Origin: an uncultured Gammaproteobacteria bacterium
Lineage (GTDB): Bacteria > Pseudomonadota > Gammaproteobacteria > SZUA-229
Length of the DNA: 34,593 nucleotides
Assembly: GCA_937998645.1 (NCBI GenBank)
Contig: CALLCZ010000138.1
Location: 1 to 34,593, forward strand
Direction: 5' to 3'
Position 1 is the first letter of the stretch; each line of letters opens with the position of its first letter. Below the pieces are notes generated by a model. The model worked only from the letters and a program-made list of their open reading frames with translations, made no database searches and was not told where the DNA came from. The translations under genes were made by a program, and so were the position numbers. Below, one piece after another: positions 1 to 10,228 of the stretch.

Positions 1-53
1 ATTAATTCTGAATACAATCGCAGAAGTGCAGGCTTTGATGCCTTGATAATCGG

Positions 54-90
54 ACAGCATGCGTTGTGGGAGTTTCGCGGCGCATGCTGT
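54..90. repeat. 10-bp perfect inverted repeat (hairpin)
   Basis: Arms ACAGCATGCG (54-63) and CGCATGCTGT (81-90) are perfectly complementary across a 17-base loop. Only a short T stretch follows, so it is a weak terminator at best. It lies about 100 bases beyond the 3' end of the minus-strand tRNA and could mark the end of that transcript. I see no coding sequence in 1-187. Confidence 0.4.
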
Positions 91-187
91 TTATCAACCG
101 CTGTATTTCGTAATGCCTGAATGTCCGCAATTGGCTGTGGACTCAACTGGAAGCCGCCATTCATACCGTGTACGGCCTAACTTTTTC

Positions 188-264
188 TGGCGCCCCGGAG
201 ACGATTCGAACGTCCGACCTGCCGCTTAGGAGGCGGCTGCTCTATCCTGCTGAGCTACCGGGGC
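188..264 (-). tRNA. tRNA-Arg (anticodon CCU)
   Basis: The minus strand folds into a complete cloverleaf. The acceptor arms are GCCCCGG (258-264) and CCGGGGC (192-198), the D stem is GCTC/GAGC, the anticodon stem is GCCGC/GCGGC, and the loop CTCCTAA places CCT at the anticodon. The T arm is GGACG-TTCGAAT-CGTCT, with discriminator G at 191. The 3' CCA is encoded at 188-190. The tRNA reads the arginine codon AGG. It has its own promoter just upstream, so it does not depend on the preceding operon. Confidence 0.96.
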
Positions 265-288
265 AGTATATCGAATGTGAGCGGTTGC

Positions 289-317
289 ATTATATCAGCC
301 AATGACGATTACGTCAG
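289..317 (-). promoter_or_regulatory. sigma70-type promoter of the tRNA-Arg gene
   Basis: On the minus strand a -35-like CTGACG (312-317) is separated by 17 bases from a perfect -10 TATAAT (289-294). Transcription would start near 282, about 18 bases before the mature tRNA 5' end. The promoter sits between the end of the potassium channel gene and the tRNA. Confidence 0.75.
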
Positions 318-352
318 ATTCATCGGTAAATAACTAGCAAACGGTGTTCTGT

Positions 353-2101
353 CTATTGACGCGGCGTTTTCCGGCGCTCGGTCTTGTGCAAATACCTGTG
401 CAAAATTCGCCAGACGTATGATTCCGGCTCGTTTTTGAAAGTCATCACGTAGTTAAGGCTGCTCATGACCTTGAGCGTCCAGTCCATACTGTTTTTGACC
501 TCACGAGTACCGCAGAACAAGATCCTGTCGCCGATACTGATATCGGTGTCTTCTTCCGGCATCATGGTTTTTTTCTCACCGCGTACATGCAGCAGGGGGA
601 CGCACCTGAGTTTGAGGTGTCTCGAGGCGGGGTCCTGGGTGATATGCCCGAGGGATACTTTCCTGCCAAGAATGAGCGCTTTGGTGACAGCAGGGGATAT
701 GCTATCTGTTATGTCTACGGTCCAGATGTGTGGATTGTGATTGCCGATGACACCGCTCATTCTGCTGATAGAAATATTGGCCCATTCCTCATCATGATGT
801 TTTGCTGCTTCCAGAAAGTCTACCAGCAGTGGATTGAGGAAGACCGCCCGGATCTTTCGTGCCGTGATCTCTCTCGGGCGCATGATCAGGTTGGCTTTTG
901 TTGCCGAGTACAGGTCGTAGTTGTTATAGACATTCTGCCGCGCGACAGCAAATACATCCGGGTTTATCGCGCGGGCTGTCATTATGATTGATAGATTATT
1001 CGAGTCGTTATCGGAGCCGGCGATAATCCCTGCAGATGATTCGATGCCTGCCTGCTTCAGTGTTTTCTCATCGATACCGGTGCCGATGATAAAATTATTC
1101 TTGTGATCGGCATGATGATGTTCGAATTCATCGCGAACATCAAAAGACGGGTCTATGACAGTAACATCAATATCCTCTTGAATCAGCAGCTTGTAGAGTT
1201 GCTTGCCGAAACGTCCGTAGCCGCAGAGTATCCAGTGGCCATATCTGAAATAGATCGGGTCGCTCAGTCTGGTGTGCGGTGCCCCGGTGAGCCAGTCATA
1301 AATTAAATACTGGGAGGGCGAATGCATGACCATTTGAAATATGGTTGCAAATGTTTCGAACGGATTGACGACATGGTCAGTTCCGAATGAAAGCATGTTC
1401 TCTTCGTATTCTTTCAACTCGGAACGGCAAACAACTTTCACATTTGGGTGAAGCAGTTTGCTGGAAAGGGCGATTTTAAGGTTGATTTCATCCGATGATG
1501 TCACTGCAATCACGCCTTTACACTTGGGGTGCTTGATGCCGGCATGCTCAAGCTGCCTTGCATCAGATGCATCTCCAATGATGCTGGGCACGTACTCTCG
1601 CATATCATTCAACCTGATTTCATTCAGGTTGTCGGAATCATTTTCAATAACGACGGCACGGTAGTGTTCTTCAGTCAGTGCTGTAACGACTTCGTAGCCG
1701 GTCTCGCCAAGACCGCAAACCAGGTAGAACGGTTCGTGCAGAGACCGTACGTTTTTCCTGAACCTGGACATGGTTACAGCGGCCTTGAAGTGCGGGTCCT
1801 GGATCAGCGTGAGAATTTTACCTATGGCAAACAGCCAGGCGATAACCAGTATATAAATCGAAAATACGGCCCATAGTCGCTGTGCTTCCGATAACGGAAA
1901 CGGGATTTCGCCGAAACCGATAGTAGTGGCGGTGAAGCTGACGAAGTAGAACGCATGAAAGATGCTCATGTGCCAGACATTGCCCTGATCATCAACACCA
2001 GGGATCAGCATCATGCCTAACATTGCGACGTTATATACGATGATGAGCAGGAGAAACGGCCTGCGCATACGGCGCAGGATCATCGAGGTTACCAGGTTCA
2101 T
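353..2101 (-). CDS. Two-TM potassium channel protein with tandem RCK (TrkA-N) domains
   Basis: The 582-residue protein has a hydrophobic segment at about 15-34, a pore loop with filter TTIGFGE (59-65) in place of the usual TVGYGD, and a second transmembrane segment at about 76-97. Two Rossmann RCK domains follow, with nucleotide-binding motifs GLGETG (130-135) and GYGRFG (294-299). This is the plan of ligand-gated bacterial K+ channels, in which cytoplasmic RCK domains bind a nucleotide or an ion and gate the pore. Here both RCK domains are in one chain, which is less common than one per subunit. It is the last gene of the map-glnD-dapE run, 40 bases after a small membrane protein gene. Ion selectivity is inferred from the filter. 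Confidence 0.88.
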   Translation of the reverse strand: MNLVTSMILRRMRRPFLLLIIVYNVAMLGMMLIPGVDDQGNVWHMSIFHAFYFVSFTATTIGFGEIPFPLSEAQRLWAVFSIYILVIAWLFAIGKILTLIQDPHFKAAVTMSRFRKNVRSLHEPFYLVCGLGETGYEVVTALTEEHYRAVVIENDSDNLNEIRLNDMREYVPSIIGDASDARQLEHAGIKHPKCKGVIAVTSSDEINLKIALSSKLLHPNVKVVCRSELKEYEENMLSFGTDHVVNPFETFATIFQMVMHSPSQYLIYDWLTGAPHTRLSDPIYFRYGHWILCGYGRFGKQLYKLLIQEDIDVTVIDPSFDVRDEFEHHHADHKNNFIIGTGIDEKTLKQAGIESSAGIIAGSDNDSNNLSIIMTARAINPDVFAVARQNVYNNYDLYSATKANLIMRPREITARKIRAVFLNPLLVDFLEAAKHHDEEWANISISRMSGVIGNHNPHIWTVDITDSISPAVTKALILGRKVSLGHITQDPASRHLKLRCVPLLHVRGEKKTMMPEEDTDISIGDRILFCGTREVKNSMDWTLKVMSSLNYVMTFKNEPESYVWRILHRYLHKTERRKTPRQ

Positions 2102-2141
2102 TGGTCAGACCCCATATCAAAAATGATCAGGGATTCCTCGC

Positions 2142-2525
2142 TCAATGGCGAAGCATTGCAGCTTCGATCATCAGCAGAATGACAGAGATAATGTTTGCCA
2201 GCATGGCGCCACCACTCAGGGAAACAATCATAGACATGACATCGGGCGTCAGTCCGGTTTCATGCACATGTACTGCAACTGTCCAGACAATGGTGGCGGA
2301 TATTAACTGAACGACCGCAACCAGGCTGGTTGCCAGCAACATCGCACCCAGCTGTGAACGGTCACCGAATTTCATAACGGTAGCGATGAGGTTGACTACC
2401 AGTACTGCATAGAGCTCATAGACATTATGATGTGCCGGATTATCGACTTCGCCGATAAAAAACCCGAAATTCAGGGTTAAAGCGAGGATCATGAAGAAAC
2501 TGAAAACGACTTTTTCCAGGTTCAT
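2142..2525 (-). CDS. Small four-helix membrane protein, DUF6394-like
   Basis: The 127-residue protein is mostly hydrophobic, with four likely membrane segments at about 7-25, 38-51, 60-84 and 104-122. The N-terminal stretch (MNLEKVVFSFF..., then a GFFIGEVDNPAHHNVYEL segment) resembles what I recall as DUF6394, a family without assigned function. The start has a good ribosome site (AAGGTG five bases before ATG). It lies immediately upstream of the K+ channel gene on the same strand, so the two may work together as channel and accessory subunit; that is inferred from position only. The family name is from memory. Confidence 0.7.
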   Translation of the reverse strand: MNLEKVVFSFFMILALTLNFGFFIGEVDNPAHHNVYELYAVLVVNLIATVMKFGDRSQLGAMLLATSLVAVVQLISATIVWTVAVHVHETGLTPDVMSMIVSLSGGAMLANIISVILLMIEAAMLRH

Positions 2526-2584
2526 AAAGCACCTTTTATAATTATTATTTACCCGGATTGTAGCTCATTCGTTCGGCATAAGCC

Positions 2585-3715
2585 CTATGTGGTGAGCAAC
2601 TGCACGAGTATTTCATGGTAAATCCTGCTTAACTCTTCAAGCTCATCGATATCGATATTTTCATCGACTTTGTGAATGCTGGCGTTAACCGGTCCCAGCT
2701 CGATGACCTGTGCACCGGTTGGCGCAATAAAACGGCCGTCGGAGGTTCCGCCACTGGTAGACAGTTCGGTGTCGAACTTGCGGACATGCTTTATTGCGGC
2801 TCTGGTTGCATCAATCAGCCTGCCTTCTGATGTAAGGAAAGGATTACCTGAAAGTGCCCAGGTCAGTTCGTAATTGAGCCCATGTGCATCCAGTATCTTT
2901 TCAATCCGGCTGCGAATCTGATCTTCAGTGATTTCTGTCGAGAAGCGTATATTGAACAATATGTCGACATATCCCGGTATGACATTATTCGCACCTGTGC
3001 CGGCATTGATATTTGAAATCTGGAAACTTGTCGGTGGGAAAAAGTCATTGCCCTTGTCCCATTGTTCATTCACCAGCTCGCTCAATGCGGGCGCAAGACG
3101 ATGTATCGGATTGTCAGCAAGCTGAGGGTAGGCAATATGTCCCTGTGTTCCGATGATCTTCAGTGTTCCCGATAGCGATCCGCGACGCCCGTTTTTGACC
3201 ACATCACCAACCGTATCGGTGCTGGTTGGCTCACCCACAAGGCACCAGTCCATGTTTTCATTGCGCTGTTGCAGTAATTCAACAATTTTTACGGTGCCAT
3301 CGATTGCGTCACCTTCTTCATCACTGGTAATGAGAAACGCGATCGAGCCGTTATGGTCCGGGTTTTCTGCAATAAATTTCTCGCAGGCGCAGATCATGGC
3401 TGCAATGCTGCTTTTCATGTCTGCTGCGCCACGGCCATAAAGCGTGCTGCCGGATATCGTCGGTGTGAACGGATCATACTGCCACTGTTCGACCGGGCCG
3501 GGAGGAACAACATCGGTATGACCGGCAAACACGAATAACGGCTGCTGCTTGCCGCGGCGCGCCCACAGGTTATCGACTTCACCGAAACGGTAATGCTCGA
3601 TTTCAAAACCGATCGCCTGTAGACGCTCGGCAATCAGTTTCTGGCATTCCTGATCATCGGGGGTGACAGAAGGTCTCGTAATCAGCTGTTTTGTCAGTTC
3701 AAGCGTTGTTGTCAT
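2585..3715 (-). CDS. dapE: Succinyl-diaminopimelate desuccinylase DapE
   Basis: The enzyme hydrolyses N-succinyl-L,L-diaminopimelate in the succinylase branch of lysine and meso-DAP synthesis. The 376-residue protein is typical of the M20 family. Likely di-zinc ligands and catalytic residues are H66 and D68 (AGHTDVV), D99 (GRGAADM), and E133/E134 (SDEEGD). These match the Haemophilus influenzae DapE pattern H67/D69/D100/E134/E135 with a one-residue offset. The dimerisation domain carries the GTQGHIAYP and GTGANNVIP segments. Its ATG directly abuts the glnD stop codon with no gap, implying translational coupling. In many relatives other dap genes sit after glnD. Confidence 0.96.
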   Translation of the reverse strand: MTTTLELTKQLITRPSVTPDDQECQKLIAERLQAIGFEIEHYRFGEVDNLWARRGKQQPLFVFAGHTDVVPPGPVEQWQYDPFTPTISGSTLYGRGAADMKSSIAAMICACEKFIAENPDHNGSIAFLITSDEEGDAIDGTVKIVELLQQRNENMDWCLVGEPTSTDTVGDVVKNGRRGSLSGTLKIIGTQGHIAYPQLADNPIHRLAPALSELVNEQWDKGNDFFPPTSFQISNINAGTGANNVIPGYVDILFNIRFSTEITEDQIRSRIEKILDAHGLNYELTWALSGNPFLTSEGRLIDATRAAIKHVRKFDTELSTSGGTSDGRFIAPTGAQVIELGPVNASIHKVDENIDIDELEELSRIYHEILVQLLTT

Positions 3716-6394
3716 CTATAGCTGTTCCAGTAACGCCTGTTTGAGCTGTTGCTGCATGTCATCACTCAACGGGGTGTAGGTTTTGGTCTGAGCGATATCA
3801 AAATAGTCGATTGCGGTTTCGCCGGCAGTCGAAATCTTGGCACTGAGTATGCTTATGTTACATTGAATAAATGCCCGCGCAATAACTGAAAGTACGCCCG
3901 GCCTGTCCGCAGTTTCTATATGCATCCTGGTGATTCCATTTTCAGCAACCTTTTCAAAGCTGATCTTTGTCTCTACCTGGAAGTGCTTTTGCGTGCGTGG
4001 CTCTGTCATGGTAGTCAGGTCGCTGAGCTCTGCATCCGACAGTTTGTCCAGGATTTGTGGAACCACCTCTCTTGCATAGTCTTCAATATGCTCGATCATT
4101 TCGTCTGAAAAAATAATTTTGTACGTTTCCAGCAGGCAGCCGCTCATGCCGCGCATGATAAAAGCATCGGCAACATTCAGGTTGAGCTGACCGAGTACGC
4201 TGACAATTCTTGAGAATAAATAAGAAATAGACCGGCTGAAAACGAACAATTCCATGCTGCCTGTGCGCGAGTCAGTTCTGACTTTTACCACGGGCGTGTC
4301 CTTGTTGGCATGCTGGATAATCAGACGGGTATGCCAGACAATTTCAGCCGGTGTATGCCTGAGGAAATATTCGTCGGTGAAGTTGTTCCAGATAGCGCTT
4401 ATTTCAAGCGTTCCGAAACCTTCCTTCGACAGGTTCCTGAAGGCATAAGTGCGGTTATGATCGATATCGTCCTGGCGGTTGGCCTGGTTTTCCACACCCT
4501 GTTGTAATACCTGTGCGGTTTTGTGGTACAGCTCAATGAGCAACTTGTCTTTCCAGCTGTTCCATTGTTTCGGGTTTGTGGCGCGGATATCGCACATCGT
4601 CAACAGGTAGAGATAATCCAGCTTTTCCAGCGTGTTCACTGATTCTGTAAATTCAGCGATGATTTCCGGATCGCTGATATCTTTGCGCTGTGCCGTAATC
4701 GACATGATCAGGTGGTTGCGAACCAGCCAGCTCACCAGCTCGGCATCCTCCTGGCTCAATTCATGGTCACGACAAAATTCAAGTGCGTCCACTGCGCCGA
4801 GTTCGGAGTGGTCGCCATCACGCCCTTTGGCGATATCGTGAAACAGGCCTGCGAGATAAAGCAGTTCGGGTTTTTTCAGATGGTGGGTTATACCGCTGGC
4901 CAGCGGGAACTCATGGCAGAACTCGGGTACGGACAGGCGGCGTAAATTGCGCAGCACGAACAGTGTATGCTGATCGACAGTATAGGCGTGAAACAGGTCA
5001 TACTGCATGCGACCTACGATCTGGCCAAAGGCGGGTATATAGGCGGCAAGAATGCCATAGCGGTTCATGCGCCTGAATTCATGCGTTACCCCGCGGCTTT
5101 GCCGAATAATATGTACGAACAGGCGTCTTGCTTCACTGGAGCGACGAAATTCGTCGTTTATCAGGTGCCTGTTCTCACGTATCAGCCGAATCGTTTCTGC
5201 ACGCACGCCCTGGATTTCGGGGTGCTGTTCATTGACCAGGAACAGTTCCAGCAGTGTGGTTGGCCTGTTTTTGAAAACGTCGGCATGCGTAACCTCAATA
5301 TAATCATGCCTGATCTGGAATGACTCATTGATTACGACGGTTTCGCCGGGCTTGTCTTTGTACAGTATGGCTTCGCGAAACAGCTGTAACAGCATTTCGT
5401 TCAAGCGTTCAAGCTCCATTACTGTGCGGTAGTATTGCTGCATGAACTGCTCGATAGCAATGTTGCTTTTGTGCTTTTCCTCGTCGTCCTCGAAACCAAA
5501 TTCAAGCGCGAGCTGGTGTTGATAATCAAACAACAGGCGGTCTTCACGGCGCCCTGTCAGGTAATGCAGGCTGCAGCGAATTCGCCACAGCAGGTGCTGT
5601 CCTTCGAGTAGGGTCTTCAGTTCCTTTTCACGCAGGAAATTATGATCAACCAGGTCGGACAGGCTGGATGCGCCAAAATGACGTTTTGCTACCCAGCCAA
5701 TCATCTGGATGTCCCTGAGCCCCCCGTGACCTTCCTTTATATTGGGCTCGAGATTGTAGGCAGTATCGTTGAATTTCCCGTTACGTTGTATCTGTTCCTT
5801 CAGCTTGGCCTGAAAGAAAGACTGGTTGTCCCACATTCTGTCTGGCCCGGTTAAGACTTGCATGTTGTTGAACAATTCCATATCACCCGAGAGCAGACGT
5901 GATTCCATGATATTGGTTGCTACAGTGATGTCATTTGCGGCCTCGTCTACACATTCATCCAGTGTGCGAACGCTGTGACCGATCTCGAGTCGGCCGTCCC
6001 ACAGCAGCATGATGAATTTTTCGATAGCGTCCCGTGTTCGTTCGTCTTCTTCATCCTGCAACAGCAGCATGAGGTCGATGTCGGATGCAGGGTGCAATTC
6101 GCCTCGTCCATAGCCGCCAACAGCGATCAGTGCTACGGGTTGCTCGATCGGTGCAAAATAATGTTCAAACAGGGTTGTTAACAGCCGGTCAAGCAAGCTG
6201 GCGCGGCCGGTTACGATTTCTTCGACAGGGGTTCCATGCTGATAGAGTTGCTTCAGGCCTTCATTGATATTCGTGACCGCGGATTTCAGTGTTGACAATA
6301 CGCTGGTTTGATCTGATTGCAGTGCTTCGACCAGCCTGCTTTCGTCGAACAGGCTGTTGATGTCGCCATGCCCGGTTTTGTTGATTGCATGCAT
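3716..6394 (-). CDS. glnD: PII uridylyltransferase / uridylyl-removing enzyme GlnD
   Basis: This bifunctional nitrogen sensor uridylylates PII proteins when glutamine is low and removes UMP when it is high. At 892 residues it is full length. The N-terminal nucleotidyltransferase has the GGYGRGELHPASDIDLML motif (93-110) with catalytic D105 and D107. The NLEPNIKEGHGGLRDIQ segment (214-230) is typical of GlnD. The HD hydrolase domain shows HD at 519-520. Two C-terminal ACT domains (about 705-785 and 824-892) bind glutamine. The gene starts one base after map ends and runs directly into dapE. No PII gene is present in the window. Confidence 0.97.
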   Translation of the reverse strand: MHAINKTGHGDINSLFDESRLVEALQSDQTSVLSTLKSAVTNINEGLKQLYQHGTPVEEIVTGRASLLDRLLTTLFEHYFAPIEQPVALIAVGGYGRGELHPASDIDLMLLLQDEEDERTRDAIEKFIMLLWDGRLEIGHSVRTLDECVDEAANDITVATNIMESRLLSGDMELFNNMQVLTGPDRMWDNQSFFQAKLKEQIQRNGKFNDTAYNLEPNIKEGHGGLRDIQMIGWVAKRHFGASSLSDLVDHNFLREKELKTLLEGQHLLWRIRCSLHYLTGRREDRLLFDYQHQLALEFGFEDDEEKHKSNIAIEQFMQQYYRTVMELERLNEMLLQLFREAILYKDKPGETVVINESFQIRHDYIEVTHADVFKNRPTTLLELFLVNEQHPEIQGVRAETIRLIRENRHLINDEFRRSSEARRLFVHIIRQSRGVTHEFRRMNRYGILAAYIPAFGQIVGRMQYDLFHAYTVDQHTLFVLRNLRRLSVPEFCHEFPLASGITHHLKKPELLYLAGLFHDIAKGRDGDHSELGAVDALEFCRDHELSQEDAELVSWLVRNHLIMSITAQRKDISDPEIIAEFTESVNTLEKLDYLYLLTMCDIRATNPKQWNSWKDKLLIELYHKTAQVLQQGVENQANRQDDIDHNRTYAFRNLSKEGFGTLEISAIWNNFTDEYFLRHTPAEIVWHTRLIIQHANKDTPVVKVRTDSRTGSMELFVFSRSISYLFSRIVSVLGQLNLNVADAFIMRGMSGCLLETYKIIFSDEMIEHIEDYAREVVPQILDKLSDAELSDLTTMTEPRTQKHFQVETKISFEKVAENGITRMHIETADRPGVLSVIARAFIQCNISILSAKISTAGETAIDYFDIAQTKTYTPLSDDMQQQLKQALLEQL

Positions 6395-6395
6395 G

Positions 6396-7163
6396 TCAGA
6401 TCTCGTCGCCCGGGCATTGTGTCAGTACTTCATAGCCGTCCTTCGTTACCAGGATAGTGTGCTCCCATTGTGCGGAAGGGCTGTGGTCCTTGGTTACCAC
6501 GGTCCAGTTATCACTGAGTAATTTGACGTGGCGTTTACCGGCATTAATCATCGGTTCAATGGTAAAAGTCATTCCGGCTTCAAGCTGCATGCCGGTGCCA
6601 GGCTTGCCGTAGTGCAATACCTGGGGATCTTCATGAAACCCACGGCCAATACCGTGGCCGCAATATTCACGTACCACAGAACAATGATTAGATTCGGCAT
6701 GCTGCTGAATTGCATGGCCGATATCACCGAGATGGGTGCCCGGTTTTACTTTCTCGATGCCAATGTGCATGCATTCGTGTGCAATTTTACTGACACGAAC
6801 CGCCCTGATATTCGGTTCTCCAATCATGAACATCTTGCTGGTGTCGCCGTGATAGTCATCCTTGATTACCGTGATATCAATATTCAGGATATCACCGTTT
6901 TTTAAAATTTTGTCACCGGGAATGCCATGGCAGACCTGGTGGTTTACAGAAGTACAGATTGATTTCGGGAAGCCATGATAGTTAAGCGGCGCTGGAATCG
7001 CTTTCTGAGTGTTGACGATATAGTCATGGCAGATACCGTCCAGCTCCGCCGTGGAAACACCCGCTTTCACGTAGGGACGTATCATTTGCAGCACCTCGCC
7101 GGCAAGACGGCCTGCCAGGCGCATTTTTTCTATTTCTTCGGCAGTTTTTATAGTGACTGTCAC
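6396..7163 (-). CDS. map: Type I methionine aminopeptidase
   Basis: The enzyme removes the initiator Met from nascent proteins using a two-metal centre. The frame contains the family motifs NIDITVIKDDYHGDTSKMF (metal ligands D and D), GHGIGRGFHEDP (ligand His) and EPM plus the late EHT (Glu ligands). I chose GTG at 7163, giving 255 residues beginning VTVTIKTAEEIEKMR. This matches the start of known Map proteins and has AAGGA ten bases upstream. A TTG at 7187 would add eight unconserved residues. It is the first gene of the map-glnD-dapE unit and is divergent from rpsB, the classic gammaproteobacterial arrangement. Confidence 0.96.
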   Translation of the reverse strand: MTVTIKTAEEIEKMRLAGRLAGEVLQMIRPYVKAGVSTAELDGICHDYIVNTQKAIPAPLNYHGFPKSICTSVNHQVCHGIPGDKILKNGDILNIDITVIKDDYHGDTSKMFMIGEPNIRAVRVSKIAHECMHIGIEKVKPGTHLGDIGHAIQQHAESNHCSVVREYCGHGIGRGFHEDPQVLHYGKPGTGMQLEAGMTFTIEPMINAGKRHVKLLSDNWTVVTKDHSPSAQWEHTILVTKDGYEVLTQCPGDEI

Positions 7164-7195
7164 AGCAATGTTATCCTTATTAATCAATAAGATAT

Positions 7196-7201
7196 ATTAT
7201 A
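7196..7201 (-). promoter_or_regulatory. Possible -10 element for map-glnD-dapE
   Basis: A perfect TATAAT on the minus strand lies in a palindromic AT-rich run about 33 bases before the map start. I found no good -35 at 16-18 bases. The promoter is plausible because this is the only gap upstream of the minus-strand operon. Confidence 0.35.
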
Positions 7202-7231
7202 TATCTCGATTCTGATTGACGATATTTCCCG

Positions 7232-7260
7232 TTGTTTCCTGGCGCACGATATGGTATAAA
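7232..7260 (+). promoter_or_regulatory. rpsB promoter with extended -10 and GC-rich discriminator
   Basis: TTGTTT (7232-7237) is followed after 17 bases by TATAAA (7255-7260). TG at 7252-7253 gives an extended -10. The next bases, GCCGCCGCG, form a GC-rich discriminator, which is typical of ribosomal-protein promoters under (p)ppGpp/DksA control. The start would be near 7267, leaving a leader of about 170 bases. Confidence 0.55.
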
Positions 7261-7364
7261 GCCGCCGCGTTCAACGCAATTCATCGATAAACGTCTGATC
7301 CGGCGCCTAAACAGGTGCCAAAGTGACGACTATATCGGATTTTAATTCGCACATACACCGACAC

Positions 7365-7423
7365 ATGCAATGGGTGCCGACATAAAAACGGTTATTGCAT
7401 GGGGTGTATGGAGGCTTAACCCC
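7365..7423 (+). promoter_or_regulatory. Structured rpsB leader, candidate S2 autoregulation site
   Basis: Two adjacent hairpins precede the ribosome site. ATGCAA (7365-7370) pairs with TTGCAT (7395-7400), extended inward by T-A and G-U pairs. GGGGT (7401-7405) pairs with ACCCC (7419-7423) and holds a GGAGG in its loop. The real Shine-Dalgarno AGGAG lies at 7428-7432. In gammaproteobacteria S2 represses rpsB-tsf through the leader; these hairpins are the natural candidates, but the match to the known leader was not tested. Confidence 0.45.
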
Positions 7424-7438
7424 CTTTAGGAGATATAT

Positions 7439-8467
<1,029 letters not shown>

Positions 8468-8492
8468 AGCCGGGTAAACAGGCTGGTTTTTT
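8468..8492 (+). terminator. Weak attenuator-like hairpin between rpsB and tsf
   Basis: AGCC (8468-8471) can pair with GGCT (8481-8484), followed by a six-T run (8487-8492). The stem is only 4 bp, so any effect would be partial. A modest attenuator between rpsB and tsf would fit the usual higher output of S2 than EF-Ts mRNA, but the support is thin. Confidence 0.25.
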
Positions 8493-8535
8493 CGAACACA
8501 GTTAGAATCAAACGAACAGACACAGAGGTAAAAAC

Positions 8536-9417
8536 ATGCAGATTACAGCTGCAATGGTTAAAGAACTACGTGAGCGCACGGGCTCTGGCATGATGGAATG
8601 CAAGAAGGCCCTGACTGAAGCCGGTGGTGACATCGATGCCGCAATCGAAAACATGCGCAAATCCGGTCTTGCAAAGGCTGATAAGAAGGCAGGGCGCGTT
8701 GCTGCCGAAGGCCGTATTGCAATCAAGATCAGTGACGATGGAAAAACAGCAGTTATAGCTGAAGTTAACTGTGAGACGGATTTCGTTTCCGGTGGTGATG
8801 ATTTCCTGACTTTTGTCAATGAGGTGGCCGCAACTGCTCTTGAAAACAGGCCTGAATCAACCGAAGCCCTGGTCGAGCTGGCTATTGATGGCGGGCAGAC
8901 GATTGAAGAAAAACGCAAGGAGATGGTTTCAAAAATTGGCGAAAACATCCAGGTGCGTCGATTTGAACTTATGCAGCTGGATGCCGGTAATTTTGGCAGC
9001 TACCTGCACGGTACGCGCATAGGTGTTTTACTTGGCATGGAAAATGGCAATGATGACCTGATCAAGGATGTGGCAATGCACATTGCTGCAAGCAGGCCGA
9101 CTTGTGTGACCGAGGCACAGGTTCCGGCAGAATTGCTGGAGAAGGAGCGTGAAATACTGATTGCGCAGGCACAGGACAGTGGTAAACCGCAGGATATTAT
9201 TGAAAAAATGGTGGATGGCCGTATACGCAAATATCTCGCAGAGATCACGCTTGTCGGTCAGCCTTTTGTCAAAGACCCGGACAAGACCGTCGGAGCTCTG
9301 CTCAAAGACGAAGGTGCAGAGGTGAAAGGTTTTGTGCGTTACGAAGTTGGTGAAGGGATCGAGAAGAAACAGGAAAACTTCGCTGACGAAGTGATGGCGC
9401 AAGTCAACGCCAGTTAA
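8536..9417 (+). CDS. tsf: Translation elongation factor Ts
   Basis: EF-Ts exchanges GDP for GTP on EF-Tu. The 293-residue protein has the N-terminal UBA-like domain ([19 protein letters not shown], residues 8-26) and the core motif around [15 protein letters not shown], which holds the TDFV residues that insert at the EF-Tu Mg2+ site. The length is close to E. coli's 283. GAGGT lies about ten bases before the ATG. It is co-transcribed with rpsB, 68 bases downstream, and is followed by a strong terminator. Confidence 0.97.
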   Translation: MQITAAMVKELRERTGSGMMECKKALTEAGGDIDAAIENMRKSGLAKADKKAGRVAAEGRIAIKISDDGKTAVIAEVNCETDFVSGGDDFLTFVNEVAATALENRPESTEALVELAIDGGQTIEEKRKEMVSKIGENIQVRRFELMQLDAGNFGSYLHGTRIGVLLGMENGNDDLIKDVAMHIAASRPTCVTEAQVPAELLEKEREILIAQAQDSGKPQDIIEKMVDGRIRKYLAEITLVGQPFVKDPDKTVGALLKDEGAEVKGFVRYEVGEGIEKKQENFADEVMAQVNAS

Positions 9418-9441
9418 GCTCAAGATGATTTGCTATTAAAC

Positions 9442-9472
9442 AAAAAACCGGGATTATATTTCCCGGTTTTTT
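9442..9472 (+). terminator. Rho-independent terminator after tsf
   Basis: A perfect 12-bp stem joins AAAAAACCGGGA (9442-9453) to TCCCGGTTTTTT (9461-9472) across a 7-base loop. The T run is part of the stem, so it could act in both directions, although nothing converges on it. It ends only 21 bases before the pyrH ATG. Confidence 0.85.
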
Positions 9473-9493
9473 GTGGTTGGAATAATAAAAATA

Positions 9494-10228
9494 ATGACTA
9501 CAACAAAACCATCTTATAAACGGGTGTTGCTCAAGCTGAGTGGCGAAGCGCTGATGGGCGACATGGATTTCGGTATTGAAACCAGCATGATGTCTCGTGT
9601 TGCAAAGGAAATAGCCGAAGTGTCTGATATGGGCATCGAAGTTGCGCTTGTTATTGGCGGTGGCAACATCTTCAGGGGCCAGGGTCTGGCAGAAGCAGGA
9701 ATCGATCGCGTTACTGGCGATCATATGGGCATGCTGGCAACGGTGATGAATTCACTGGCGATGCAGGATGCGCTTGAAAAAATCGGCAAGCAATGCCGCG
9801 TTATGTCGGCTATACGTATTAATCGTGTGTGTGAGGAATATGTGCGCCGACGCTCGATACGTCATCTTGAAAAGGGCAGGATCGTCATTTTTGCTGCTGG
9901 TACTGGTAACCCGTTTTTTACCACCGATACCGCCGGTTGCCTGCGTGCAATCGAAATCGAAGCAGATGTCTTCATGAAGGCAACCAAGGTCAATGGCATA
10001 TTCGATTCAGACCCGGCAAAGAACCCGGACGCAAAACGCTACCAGACCCTGACATACACTGAAGCCATTGAAAAAAACCTTGGTGTTATGGATATGACAT
10101 CGATTGTGATGTGCCGTGACAATAATTTACCGTTGCGAGTATTTAATCTAAATGAAGAAGGTGCCTTGCCTGCAACAATGAATGACCAGAGTATTGGCAC
10201 GACCGTGGTACTGGAGGAAACAGCATGA
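9494..10228 (+). CDS. pyrH: UMP kinase
   Basis: PyrH phosphorylates UMP to UDP with ATP in pyrimidine synthesis and belongs to the amino-acid-kinase fold, unlike eukaryotic UMP/CMP kinases. The 244-residue protein shows [14 protein letters not shown] near the N terminus, [25 protein letters not shown] and the FFTTDTAG segment. I chose ATG at 9494. An in-frame GTG at 9473 lies directly against the terminator T run and would add seven unconserved residues. The ribosome site is weak (TTGGAA, about 11 bases upstream). The stop overlaps the frr start by four bases (ATGA). Confidence 0.96.
   Translation: MTTTKPSYKRVLLKLSGEALMGDMDFGIETSMMSRVAKEIAEVSDMGIEVALVIGGGNIFRGQGLAEAGIDRVTGDHMGMLATVMNSLAMQDALEKIGKQCRVMSAIRINRVCEEYVRRRSIRHLEKGRIVIFAAGTGNPFFTTDTAGCLRAIEIEADVFMKATKVNGIFDSDPAKNPDAKRYQTLTYTEAIEKNLGVMDMTSIVMCRDNNLPLRVFNLNEEGALPATMNDQSIGTTVVLEETA

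Noticed and set aside
465-991. Plus-strand open frames opposite the potassium channel gene
   Set aside because: They lie wholly antisense to a clear channel protein and their translations show no domain or sensible composition.
9473-9493. Upstream GTG start for pyrH
   Set aside because: It directly abuts the terminator T run and adds seven unconserved residues; ATG 9494 matches the family.
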